This document shows positions 22,069-33,070 of a DNA stretch of 64,000 bases, piece by piece. The notes below the pieces were generated by a model. That model saw only the letters and a program-made list of their open reading frames with translations, was not told where the DNA came from and did no database searches. The translations under genes were made by a program, and so were the position numbers. Source of the DNA: Axinella damicornis (lineage: Eukaryota > Porifera > Demospongiae > Axinellida > Axinellidae). The DNA lies in the NCBI GenBank assembly GCA_963931865.1, contig OZ007517.1, positions 4,353,707 through 4,417,706 of the forward strand, in the 5' to 3' direction. Positions within the stretch are counted from its first letter, which is position 1; every line of letters starts with the position of its first letter.

Positions 22069-23088
22069 GTGAGCCACCTACGTAAACAGGTCCTAATCAC
22101 CCAAGAGGCATAGCAAATTAGGTGCCCACCAGGCATGCACAACTGCATGATTGAAATCATTACCACAACCTCTAATGAAACATTAACCTAAGAACAGCTG
22201 AATGCCTGACCTTGAGAATCAGCAATGGTTCATGAACAATAATGAATGACTGCTCTGACTGCCTTTGTACAGTGGGTTAGGGCTGTAGCCACCAGATTTC
22301 AAGTGATCAGGTTGAACAACTCTGCATGGTCATTGCATGGAGGGATAATCAGCCAAAGACCGCCACCCCGGTCAGACTATCCGCGACGGTCACTAACCCT
22401 GACCATCCCTGGTTGTCCCTAGCCTCACATTCCCAGGCTCTCGTTCTCGAAAGAGAGAAGAGAGCCTGGTAACGTTGGGGGGTGGGGGTCAAACCGTTGA
22501 CATCCGGCGCATCATCATTCATGTGATAAACGAAGGACGTTCCTACTTTTGTGAAAATGTCGCGTGAGTTACAAACCAGTCACATGCTATTCGAATTATT
22601 ACTCTTCGTTTTCAAGATCCGAGACACTTCTTACAAGCAAACCGAGCAACTCACCTTGTGAAACATTGATTCCTTCATAATCGGCAACATACGATGAGCG
22701 AGCTGGTCCTGCAAACAAACTGTCTGGAGTTTGGCCGCAATGTGTCCTGCACTGTGTAACTCCGGATCGGCCCTCACGGCATTTGCAACTTTGCTGTGGG
22801 GCCACAATCAAGCATTCCTATTTTACATACATGTACAGTACGTAGTAGGTATGTACATTTGATAAGTCTGGCTTCCCATTCTGCAATAATAGGCTGCCAA
22901 TACCCATAGGGTAGTATTCTCAGTAGCATTGTACTTAACTACAAAGTGCGTAACAGCAAGCTGTTATTTATTTGTGTCGCCTAAAGAGGATCAAATTTTA
23001 GTAGTACGTAGTTGTGTACTTGGCAGTGGTTTTTGATTAGCTACAACATGGGCAAAGTTGTCCAATATTCTCACCGGGATTTTGCTAT

Positions 23089-23125
<37 letters not shown>

Positions 23126-23399
23126 ACATACACTGGGTACATTACATACACAGGCATGTGCAAAGTAGCTGCTGGAAACATTTTACACTTCACCACAACC
23201 ATTGATGTGAATGAACTATGGGAGTTAAGGTCACAATAATCGTGAATCTATTCACATCCTCAGGCTGGCGCATGTGCATGTGGTGATGCACAGACAATGT
23301 GCACCAGGCTCTGCTGGGGGTGCTAGCAAGTGAAGGGAATTGAAGGAGGTGCCGTGGGATACTGGGAACAGCTACGTAGAGGCCTCTTCTAGATATTAA

Positions 23400-25985
23400 T
23401 AGGATGTCTGGGTAACAAGAATGATTTTTATACTCTTATGGAGCCTATTATAACCCATACCATTTATTATTTTTCATGATACTACGTATCACCTTATTGA
23501 CAACACACCTTGCGGCAATGGTTTGCAGAGTTCCAACTTGATTGCACCCAATGCACCCTATTTAGCAGCCAAATTGTGAGCCTTGTAGAGTACCCGTAAG
23601 AAATTGTGTCGGAGGTGTTTGTACGTATCCTACATAGTGGCGGGTATAATGTAGTATCGCTAGCTTGTTAGACCCTCCCTCTAGACTACAACGCATGGTG
23701 ATCGCCTGCCCTCCTCTGCATATGCTGTCTGTGAATATGCATTTTTCTCCAGTGCAGTGGTCTCTGACTTTACATAATTATACGTAGTTATACAGGCCCT
23801 AACCACACCCTAACCCCACCCTAACCCATATAAAATAGTGTATAGCCTCGGAATTAAGTTTACCGGAACGAGGCAGCAACATATCTGTAACAGTAGTCTC
23901 GGAACAAGACAATTTGAAGGGTCTGGTTACATGCAGCGCGGCCGGGGACGTGACATATGGACGAACAAGCGTGGAGTGGCCGTGGCCCATGTGAGATCGA
24001 GAGTGGCCAAGTGCCTAACGCACTACACATCACAGAAGAGTGGGTTAGAAATCGACTGAACCTCCAGCTGGACTCTTTGGGTGAGTTCTTCAGTAACATT
24101 CTGGCCAGCTATCTAGCCCTCCTCTGCGGGTGGAGGTCTGCACGCCTGGCGAATATATAGCCATGCCCAGCTGAACAGTAACGTGTAATTAGTTTGATGT
24201 AAGGCAATGGTAATTAGCATAAATCTAAATGGAGCCCACCCTTAAATTTCTGATGGGGCTGGCAATCTGATTTTTGGGGCGCATGTAGGCCTTAATGTAG
24301 TTAGTGAAGTCTCCAAGTTTGAAGCCTAAATCTTGTTTTGTTTCGCAGTTAGAGGGCACCAAAATTGCATTTTTCTATGCATGTATATGTACATTACATA
24401 GTCTTGCAGGCCAGACGCTCGCGGCGCGCACGGAGAGGGAAAAAGAAAGTCTAGTCACTTTAGACAGGTTTTCGTTGAGGTCGCCGGAATGTTGGCGGCG
24501 CCAATTAGATTGGAGGGTGTTCAATAATGACATTTACCTTCCGTATAATTACTCATATTATCCGCACAGATTGAAACGAGAACAAGAACAAGATTTGTTT
24601 GTTAGATGTCCTTTACAGTTGCAAGCGAATGGCACAAACAACACGCAACCACTTAGTGCTGATCACAGACGTTGAAGAGCGGCAGTGCAGACACTTCCTC
24701 ATGTTTGACTTCACGTTTTTGAATTCCTCCGTGCCACGGGAACCTGTCTATAGTGACCAAGTGTTCTTTTCCCCTCGCCCCGCGCACCGCGAACGTTATC
24801 CTAGGTCCCAGGCTCTCTCCTCTAAAAACGGGGGAGGAGAGAGCCTGGTAACATTCGCGAGAAGAGCTGTCGACTTCTGGCACGTCATCATCTATGTGAT
24901 AAACGAAGGACACTCCTACTTTTGTGGTAAATGTCGCGTGAGTTACAAATCAGTCACGCGCTATTGAAAATATCGCTCTTTGTTTTCAAGGCATCCCCAG
25001 CTTCACAGAAGTCTGAGACACTTCTACAGCGAGCTCATCTTGTGAACCGTCGATCCTGTATGCGGCGACAAATGAGCTGGTCCGGCAAACAACCCGCAGT
25101 GAACAGCGAGATCAGACCAGTGGCCCTCTCGCACACCCTGTCAACTGCCTTTCGCCAATCATTGAGAGGTACTCTGTCCCGGAGCGTTCAGTTCTGAGTC
25201 TACAATTCGTGCATTAGCACGGCAGTGAAGGTAAACGCCTACAAAATGTTCACGTGTTCACGTGGTTTTGTTCTGCAATCTGATTGGGTCTGCCAGATCC
25301 AGGCACCGGAGGTCGACAGCTTTTAACGTGAATGTTACCAGGCTCTCTCCTCCCCCCGTTTTTAGAGGAGAGAGCCTGGGACCGAGGCTACGCAAACGTC
25401 TGCCTGCGAGACTATACATTACATGTGGTTGGGTTAGGGCCCCAAGGTGATCGTCAGTCTCTTGAGTGTCTACCCATGATAAAAGTCTTGCGTTAGCCAG
25501 ACTCACGCACGGAAAGGAGATCGCTAGAGTCTAGTTAGCTGCCCATAATTATATGACTTGTTCCTATAGCACCCCGACTTGGGTGGCGATAGTGACGGTA
25601 ACTAAGTGGCGCTAAGTAGAGAATCTGTGAACTTTATGGTTTACACATACTTATCAGTTATTGCCACCCCAGTTGGGGTGCTGTCGGAAATGGGCAGTTA
25701 ACCAGACTCTCCTTTCCGTGCGAGAGTCTGGCTACGTAAGACTATACCTTGATACCATGCGGGCAACTGGAAAAGCCGGAAACGGTAATGGGAATGACAC
25801 AATCCGTAGTCGCTGTTTGGGGGTCACTGTAAAACCTAACCTGGACTCTGACCAAAACAGCTGTATACGGACGCCAAACGTTGTCTCCAACTCGGTCTCA
25901 ACTACCGTCCCTTCCTAGTCTATTGAAAGCATTGCCTGCTCAATTTCCAAGGGGTCAAAGGTCACAAGCATATGAGCTTCAACAA
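23400..25985. repeat. Block W, copy 1 (CEP72-like first exon and flank)
   Basis: Matches 34020-36005 and, in its second half, 40090-41407. Carries the first CEP72-like exon, a Mutator-like element and a pair of ACCCCRACTTGGGTGG / CCACCCCAGTTGGGGTGC inverted motifs. Confidence 0.78.
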
Positions 25986-28900
25986 ATATGGCTGTTGCTA
26001 TACTAGGAAAATGCAGGCATTATAGGGCTCGCCTGATAAACTGACGTATTGCATGTCAATGATTATTCTCTGAGTGATTTGCACTGATCATAGGATGGGA
26101 GGCCCGGGCGGCGCGGTGCAGCTTAATAAAGGAAGCATAAATATGCGATGTAGGCAATTGCCGTTCATCATCGGTGGTCTGCTGTTTCAAGTTCATGGTA
26201 GCCTTGTTCCTAGTCCCACACACTGGTGTCGCAAGCTAGATATAGGCCATGTTCAGTGTACATCAGGTTGAAACCACACTACCAGTTGCTGGTGCAACTC
26301 ACGGGTATCGCAAGCTAAATATAGGCCATGCTCAGTGTGCATAGGGTTGAAACCACACTGGTGCTACTTGCAGGTAACACAAGCTAGATTATAGGCCATG
26401 CTCAGTGTACATTAACTTGGGTTCCGTCTGGTGGGGGGGAGCCATTTCACCTGCTAGTGTGACAGTTGACAGTGAACCTGTCTTTTGAAACGGGGGGGGG
26501 GGGGGGACTCTCCAAAACTCTGCCTAGGTTTATGTGAGTTTTTACATGTTTGTTCTGTGAGAGCAGTACTTACTGCAATGAACCAAAATGGTAAGAAACC
26601 TTACTCAGGTGGACGCTGGAAGTAACATGATAGTTATTGCATGTACCTTGCAGGTTGTATAACTTCACACCATGCTACGACTGTGACTGTGATCACTGTC
26701 ACCTGCATACTGCATGTACAACAGGTAATCTTCAGCTGGGCAACTAACAGCCTGTTTACACTGGTGCTATGGTTCGACACTGCTCGAACTGGTTCGAATT
26801 GGTAATATAAACACGAACCAAACTGCTCCGATCCGCTCCGTACTGGACCACCAAACTCCATCGAACTGGGTCTGAACCGCAGCGCTCCTGTCCCAAGTGT
26901 AAATGGAATCAAAGCCGTTGGTTGGGCGTGGACGGGAGGCATGACGGTTGCCAATAGTATCGGAACCAGACTGCGAAGGGTCTGGTTTCGAAACTAGGGG
27001 TTGTCATGGTATTGTATATTGTCTCGTGAGCTGGTCTGGGCACGTGACTTGTCATGAACTTCGACTCCGAACCACACCTACATGGAGCGCTCACCTTTCT
27101 TGGTCTGTAGTGTAAGCAGGCTGCAAGACATATTACCCAAGAAATTGTCTGTGACACCACAGCTACTAGGAGCCAGAAACTGTCCTCAAAACCACTCTCA
27201 GAAAGCTGCTCCCAATACCATCGAAGATTGCGCAGGACCCACGCCCACCGTCACCTGAATGAAAGTGTATCTTGTCTTGTCGTATGCATGACTGCCTCAC
27301 TGTAGGAAGTCATTCTATGGACACCAATAATAATTACGAACTGATACTCTAGCAAAAAAATTGTGGGTTCTCTGATACTGATATTTTTGTCTGATTATTG
27401 TACATCCATTATTCTTGCATACGTTCTACGTACTTTCACACATGCACAAATGCACCAAAATAACAGAGAATGTGCGGTCGCTGGCACTGCCAGGCTCCTA
27501 CAATGAAAAGATCACCACAAACCTGGGCCGCTCCCTGCTGGGATTCACTAGGATCAAGCACTTGGATCTCTCTAGGAACGCCATCCAATCGCTAGAGGTA
27601 TAAACCAGCAGGAATTAGGAACGACTTGAGTACTGTGTACTCTAGCTTTTGTCATACTGCTGTTGTGTACATGTGCGCATGCACATCTTAACAATAAGTG
27701 AATTGTAGCTGCTCTTCCTGATAGGGGCTGGATCACCTGAAAGACTCTTAACCTGTATCCTTACTCCACACCTAGCATAAATGTTTGTGCATGTGTTCCC
27801 AGAGTACTAATGTGGTGGGTACTTCATTAGATGATGTGTGTACATTCCAAGTTCATGCAGGTCCAATCACCTTTAACTGCTGAAATATGGATTTCTAATT
27901 ATGGGCAATTCACAATTGGGTAAAGAGCTGTTGACTGTTGCGGTGAAGCATTTTAGATCTACTCATACTCTTCTACCGGTACCGAGGAGGGGATGAATTA
28001 TTGGGACTCTGTACCATGTATCTATCTAGCCTCGTTCCCAGGCCTTCTCACCTCAGTGTTTATCACTTGCAAACTGCAAGCGACAAATGCTGGGGTGAGA
28101 ATGCCTGAGAACGAGCCTCATATCAAGGTCAATCTTAACTTGTTCCTACTGTCAGATACTATAACAACCTATCAAGCCTGAAGGAAGTATTTCGACTGAG
28201 GCATAACAGCAAGCTCACGGTACAGTAATGTTGTGTGTGTGTACACTTCATACGTATGTACTAGTCTATATATAATAGCAACAAACTCATGTTTGTAGGA
28301 TCCTTCTTGATATGCAGGTTATATCCCTGTGGGATATAAGAGCCATTATATCCCGCGGGAAAGGTCAGTGCTTGAGTGGAGCCAAGGAAGTGCCAAGGAC
28401 GAACTTAAGCCTGAGGCACTTCTGAGGCATAACGAAAGCACTTGCCTTTCCCAAGGGATGTAATGGCTCTTACATCCCGCTGGGCAGGGATACAATTAAC
28501 TTATTATGCTTTGGCTTCTCTAAACTGAGTACGCTGTGTGGTGTAGAAACTCACTGATTGCAGAGGCATCCATAACCTCTACTTGACTGAGGTAGCAGTA
28601 GAGGCCTGAGACCTTGGCTAGACCAACAATGCTAGCTCTTCACTTTCTCTCGAGCACGCAATTGCTCACAGTATGCGCATGCGGCCAGCCACTACCCGTT
28701 ATTTCCCGCAAATACATTAAGCTGATAAGTATTCCATAGGACCCATCTCCAACCCAATGTATACAGACACCTAAGGTGGGCATGCATAGAAGGTGGGCCA
28801 GGATGGGGGGGCCTCGTTAAATCCAGACCAGACCGGACCGGACCGGACCACAAGTGAAGTAGCAGTCTATATATGGCTATTTAGAAACCAATTTTTGCAT

Positions 28901-31900
28901 AAAAAAACAACAACTTAGATTTAGCACAGGTAGCAAAGACACAGATTTTTCAAAGAAACTAACGGGCAGCTGCTGGTAGTATCAGCAAAAGTAGTGTGTG
29001 TATCGCTCCTCCAGAGACTGAACATGACCTCTGTGGGTGCAGGAGGTTTAAAAGTTTCATGTTGTGTGCTCACCCAATGGCATTGCCAGCTAGGTTTCTA
29101 TGTAAATAGCCATGGACTGCTGCAGTATGCATCTTTAAATTTGATGCTGAGATTGGGGAAGCTTTCCGTCGCTGGTCTGGCTCTCCATTACAAATGCATC
29201 TCCTGAATACCTAAACACAGCTACGGAATGCCTAAATGAAGCTTTGGATGATCCGTAAGTGATGCTGCACCGTTTTCGGAAACTTAGGTACGTACGTACA
29301 TGCAAAGCCTTGCATAATTCTTTGGAAGAAGCCTTCTGTGTCTTCAGAAGAAAACTTCTGATTCTCGGAAGATGTCTTTCGGTTATTGGAAGAAGCCTTC
29401 TGGTTTGCGGCAAAGCTGTGCAGCAAATGCATTTATCGGAAAATCGTTCCAAATCTCAGCATCAACTTTTACCGTCTACCCATGCAGCAACTGCGTGCTC
29501 CTTGTAGGAATAGGGATGTGAATATTTGTGTGTAATGTTGCAGGAGTTGGATCTGAGGCTCAACCCCGTCACGAAGATAGAGCCTGACTACCGGCTGTTT
29601 GTGGTGCAAATGTTGGTCAACCTCAGAAGGCTTGGTAAGCATGTCTACATACTTGAGCTGCTAAGTGTACCATTCTGCATGATAACGGAAATAGCCTTGT
29701 TTGCATGTACATGTATGCTGTGTATGCTAGTACGTAGAACCAGCATTTATGTTAATAGAACCAGTATTAATTTATACTGATAGCCAGGTAGCCCAAAATA
29801 GTCTTTCTTGGAGCTCATGTTGTTAGTATCCTGCTTAATTAGATTGGATTCCTGAAAATGGTAGTATAGGGTGGTTATAACCCTTGGCCACATTAGTGGA
29901 AATTCCAGGAATTATACACTGGAGACTACTTTATCAATGCTATGCCCCCCCCCCCCCCCAATTGGGCTGGGTTGGGCATATGGTGGGGATTTAAAGTTCA
30001 ACCAGATAATCAGGCAGAGTTCAAAGTCTAATCCCGTCCATTTGCCCCGCCCCCACAGTTGGGCAACAATGGGAATTGTTCGTGAGTGAGTGAGTGAGGT
30101 AGAACCGGTTGGGAGATCACAAAAAAATCAATTTGTGTTGTGTCATGTTATTTTCCTTGAGTTTGACTGACTCTCTCTATTGGAGCGCCCATTCTTGTTA
30201 GTAATGCTCGTTCTTCATTGGAGACCTGATCTATCACTTCTTGTATTTGCTGGATCTCTGTTGATTGCAACTTCAGCTTGCCAAGGAATGCATCACACAT
30301 CCCATCACAACCATATGTGTGTCTTGCTTGGGATGGTGTCATGCCAGAAGCTTTATAGCTAAATGGCATACCGTAAGCATTCTCGCTCACGATCTGATTG
30401 AGCAATACTCAGTTGACCACTGCCTTCTCAAGTGAACCTCCCATTGCACACGTTTACAGCCAGACTGCTTATGATTGCTCCGAACTTCCTGTAGTCTGTA
30501 CCATCAGAAGTATAATGGAGACCAGTGGCATCTGGAAAAGCAAACAGCAAGCATTTTGTGCTGTATACATCTTACCAGGAGATGCCACTCTGAAAGCTTG
30601 TGGAAGGCTACTGTTCAAGGATATAGTCTTCACAGTTTGCAAGAGACCCTCACACTTGCAACAGGGGCTTGCATGAACACTTGAGCAGTATGTACTTCGA
30701 GCCGCTACGTATTCAGAAGTGACAAACCCATTGTGAGAAACACGTAAACCATCACATTCCTACTGGTCACTACAGTTACATAGTTGCATCTTTTTTGCTC
30801 ACTTGCACTAGCTCTAACTACGTATGCTGTCATGATCACTACGTATCATGCACTGACACAGTTATACAATTTTGGTGCTGAAACTCACCTTGGTGGTGGA
30901 GATAAAAGATCTTTGCAGGCATTTTCTGGAATCTATCTATTTATCTATCTATCTATCTATCTATATATATCTACACCCACATGTGTATAGATGATCGCAG
31001 TGTACGAGACAGTGAAAGAAAGGCCGCACTTATTCAATTTGACACTGACCAGGTTAGTACATGTGTGGCTGATTACTAGTAATATTATCCCACTTGTAAC
31101 TAAATCCCACGCAAGTAGAAGGTGGTTATGGGCATAACTGCCGGTACTTGGAAATATCCCTCCCCCAGGTGATAGCTACAAACCAATGTTGAAGACACAG
31201 TGCATCTTTTTGGTTGTCAAGAAGGGCTCTCATAGAGCTCTCATTGCAACTGCCCTGCTAGGAACATCTGCTGCTTTTCACTTCCGAGCGGAAAATGTTT
31301 CGCTGTCATCATTGCAGTTGTCAGTAAGGGCTCTCATGGCAACTTTCCACTGCCCTGCTAGTGCTTTTTGCTTCTGTGTCGCATCTTTTCTCAGCATCGT
31401 ATGCCGTGTCGTGATTCTGTAGTTAGCATGTATTATAGTAAACTAGGGGTGTGCACATAGGCGTATCTGGTATCAGTCAGTGAAAGGGGGTGGGCTATAG
31501 CCCCCTGTAGCTCCTCCCCTCTGGATCCGCCCCTGCTCGTTCCCAGACCATTCCCACCGCAATAGTTGATCACTTGCAGTATGCAAGGAAGGCCTGGGAG
31601 ATGTGGTCAATTGCAATGCCATCAGGCAAACAGATGGCAGACACACGTGGGGTGGTGCCCAACGAGGAACCTCAGTGACCTTTAATTCTTCTACTGTCCA
31701 TTCAAAGACATGATATCAGAGCATTCCCTAGGCCGATGATCAATATCGTTTGTTGTTCACAATGCCGTGGACGGAGACACGAAACAGGTACTACGTACAA
31801 CAGTTGTGCACTGCCCCCCATGAGCCTACCTGTTACTTACGCCTCAAGCAACAGCACGTTGACTGCTACTGACGATTAAGGCAGCTGCTGTTGATTGGAG

Positions 31901-32202
31901 GCAATGAAGTAGAAGCCTGCATGGGCTCTTCAAACTCCTTTGGCTGCTCCGTTGTGCTACATGGAGTGTGTGAACACTCTTGTTAGCGGGGTTATCATCT
32001 GAGCATGTGTACCGAGCAGAGAGGCATGTACAAACACAAGCTTGGTGTTAACTGCTACGTACATATGCCACTTTATTTCCAGATCGCCTCCAGGGAGCGC
32101 GAGGGCTGCCAACTGGTCTGCAGTGCATGCTCTAGAGGGCTGAGGTCACTGCACTCTGCTCACTCCCACGTCTCTTACGAGGGTCACAAAACTAAAGTTA
32201 AG
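23957..32202 (+). CDS. CEP72/LRRC36-like gene, copy 2 (most complete, with one 8-bp exon deletion)
   Basis: Exons: 23957-24080 (ATG start; ITEEWVRNRLNLQLDSLG), 27467-27597 (ENVRSLALPGSYNEKI..), 27725-27754, 28156-28219, 29544-29634, 30991-31052 (DDRSVRDSERKAALIQF) and 32083-32202 (REREGCQLVCSACSRGL..). Splice phases agree throughout (1-1, 0-0, 2-2, 0-0, 1-1, 0-0). The order N-terminal helix, LRRs, LDDRxVRxSERKA cap is that of CEP72 and LRRC36, so a centrosomal/ciliary-base scaffold role is expected. Exon 27725-27754 is 30 nt against 38 nt in copies 1 and 3; the 8-nt loss brings an in-frame TAA after GLDHLKDS. Unless this is a sequencing error the copy is truncated before its LRRs are complete. 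The C-terminal coiled-coil exons do not follow here. Introns hold MITEs, a foldback element and a minus-strand coding-like block. Confidence 0.75.
24797..25390. mobile_element. Mutator-like element with CTCTCTCC hairpin ends
   Basis: Ends GGTCCCAGGCTCTCTCCTCT.. and ..AGGAGAGAGCCTGGGACCGAGGCTA each contain their own small palindrome around CTAAAAACGGGGG. Partial copies of the same family are at 22424-22480 (left end), 35690-35738 and 40240-40292 (right ends). Between the ends lies a minus-strand open piece related to 22811-22599 and 35513-35322. Confidence 0.6.
26217..26420. repeat. Three-unit tandem repeat of about 65-80 bp
   Basis: Each unit has CACTGGTG, GCAAGCTARATATAGGCCAT and GYTCAGTGTRCAT. 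Unique to this interval between the W and X blocks. Confidence 0.7.
26560..29790. repeat. Segmental duplication block X, copy 2
   Basis: Starts with GCAGTACTTACTGCAATG (shared with 41410) and runs through the LRR exons into block Y without a gap. Differences from copy 1 are scattered substitutions and small indels. Confidence 0.85.
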
Positions 32203-32322
32203 GTTAGCACTTGGCTGGGTAGACAAGTATCTCTATGTGTGTGTATGTGTTTTGTGTATGTAGGTGTGCCCTGTGATATTGTGGGAGTGGGGGAGGGGGA
32301 GGGGGAGGGGGAGGGGGAGGAA

Positions 32323-32354
<32 letters not shown>

Positions 32355-32458
32355 GAATGGGAAGGGGAACATGAGGGTTGCCAACTGGTCTGCAGTATAT
32401 GCTGTAGAGGACTGAGGTCACTGCACACTTCACTCCCACGCCTCTTACGAGAGTCACA
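29790..32458. repeat. Segmental duplication block Y, copy 1 (after copy 2 LRR exons)
   Basis: Equivalent to 44835-47413 and 50480-53170. Holds the DDRSVRDSERKA exon, the REREGCQ exon, an ATCT microsatellite (30933-30965), a C tract (29945-29959) and a G tract (32323-32353). Behind the REREGCQ exon lies a decayed second copy of it (32370-32460). Confidence 0.85.
30148..30800 (-). other. Unclassified minus-strand coding-like block in the Y repeat
   Basis: Minus-strand frame 30405-30148 (85 codons) contains GMTPSQARHTYGCDGMCDAF then a short amphipathic stretch. Farther right the minus strand has open pieces with Cys pairs (ASPCCKCEGLLQTVKTISLN). Related blocks are at 45225-45873 and 50923-51500. 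Between copies the 85-codon frame differs at six or more residues, most nucleotide changes altering the amino acid, and the third copy is shortened by a 2-bp loss. That pattern suggests drift in an intronic relic. I recognise no family. Plus-strand open frames over the same interval (30398-30676 and equivalents) are probably shadows. Confidence 0.3.
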
Positions 32459-33070
32459 GCCTCGAACCCAGGCCCGGAGAAGGGGGAAAAGAGCGCCTGG
32501 TATCTACTGTTTGCGCATGCGCTTAATTATTACATAAAACCACATGGATTTATGCAGAAGACGTCGCAAAACTATCCAAGTGTAAACAATGACGTCTAAA
32601 ACCACGAAACCACGAAGACATGATCGCAGCTTTGACTCTCTCACGTTTGGAACTTGGTCTGTCATCAGTGCCAGGAGGGATGAGACTACAATGACTACGC
32701 TGTCATCTCGGGCAAGCTTCACATCAAACACGAACGGTATAACACAATGACTTACCATAACCAGTGCGTAGATAGAGTCTCTTCGTATACTCACTTCAGA
32801 GATGCCCTCTGCTCGGGTTCGAGCATCATCGCTGCACACCCAAGTCGCTGAAGGTACTAAACAGCCTTGTCTACTACATCTTGAATAAAGTCGCCATTAT
32901 TGACAAAATACGATCGTGATATGGTTACGAACACGTATCTGATGTCAATAAGCCACGGGAATGATGCGGTCTTATCCAGGATTCCCGGAATGTCGGGAAA
33001 TTAAGCGCATGCGCAAACAGTGGATACCAGGCGCTCTTTTCCCCCTCCTCAGCGCCTGGGTTCGAGGCTA
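32458..33070. mobile_element. Mutator-like MITE at the Y/Z block junction
   Basis: Same 0.6-kb family as 19930-20551. Its right flank is ACCATTGCTCAAGC, identical to the right flank of 19930-20551, while its left flank (TCTTACGAGAGTCAC) belongs to the Y block. The two sides therefore lack a matching target duplication; the element is chimeric, as expected if recombination between two MITE copies joined the blocks. Confidence 0.78.

Noticed and set aside
30398..30676. 92-codon plus-strand frame, identical in translation at 51122-51400
   Set aside because: The identity reflects near-identical DNA of recent duplicates; no homology recognised and no sign of selection.
32184..32457. Proline-rich minus-strand frames in the Y blocks
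   Set aside because: Shadows of the plus-strand G tract; length changes between copies break any frame.
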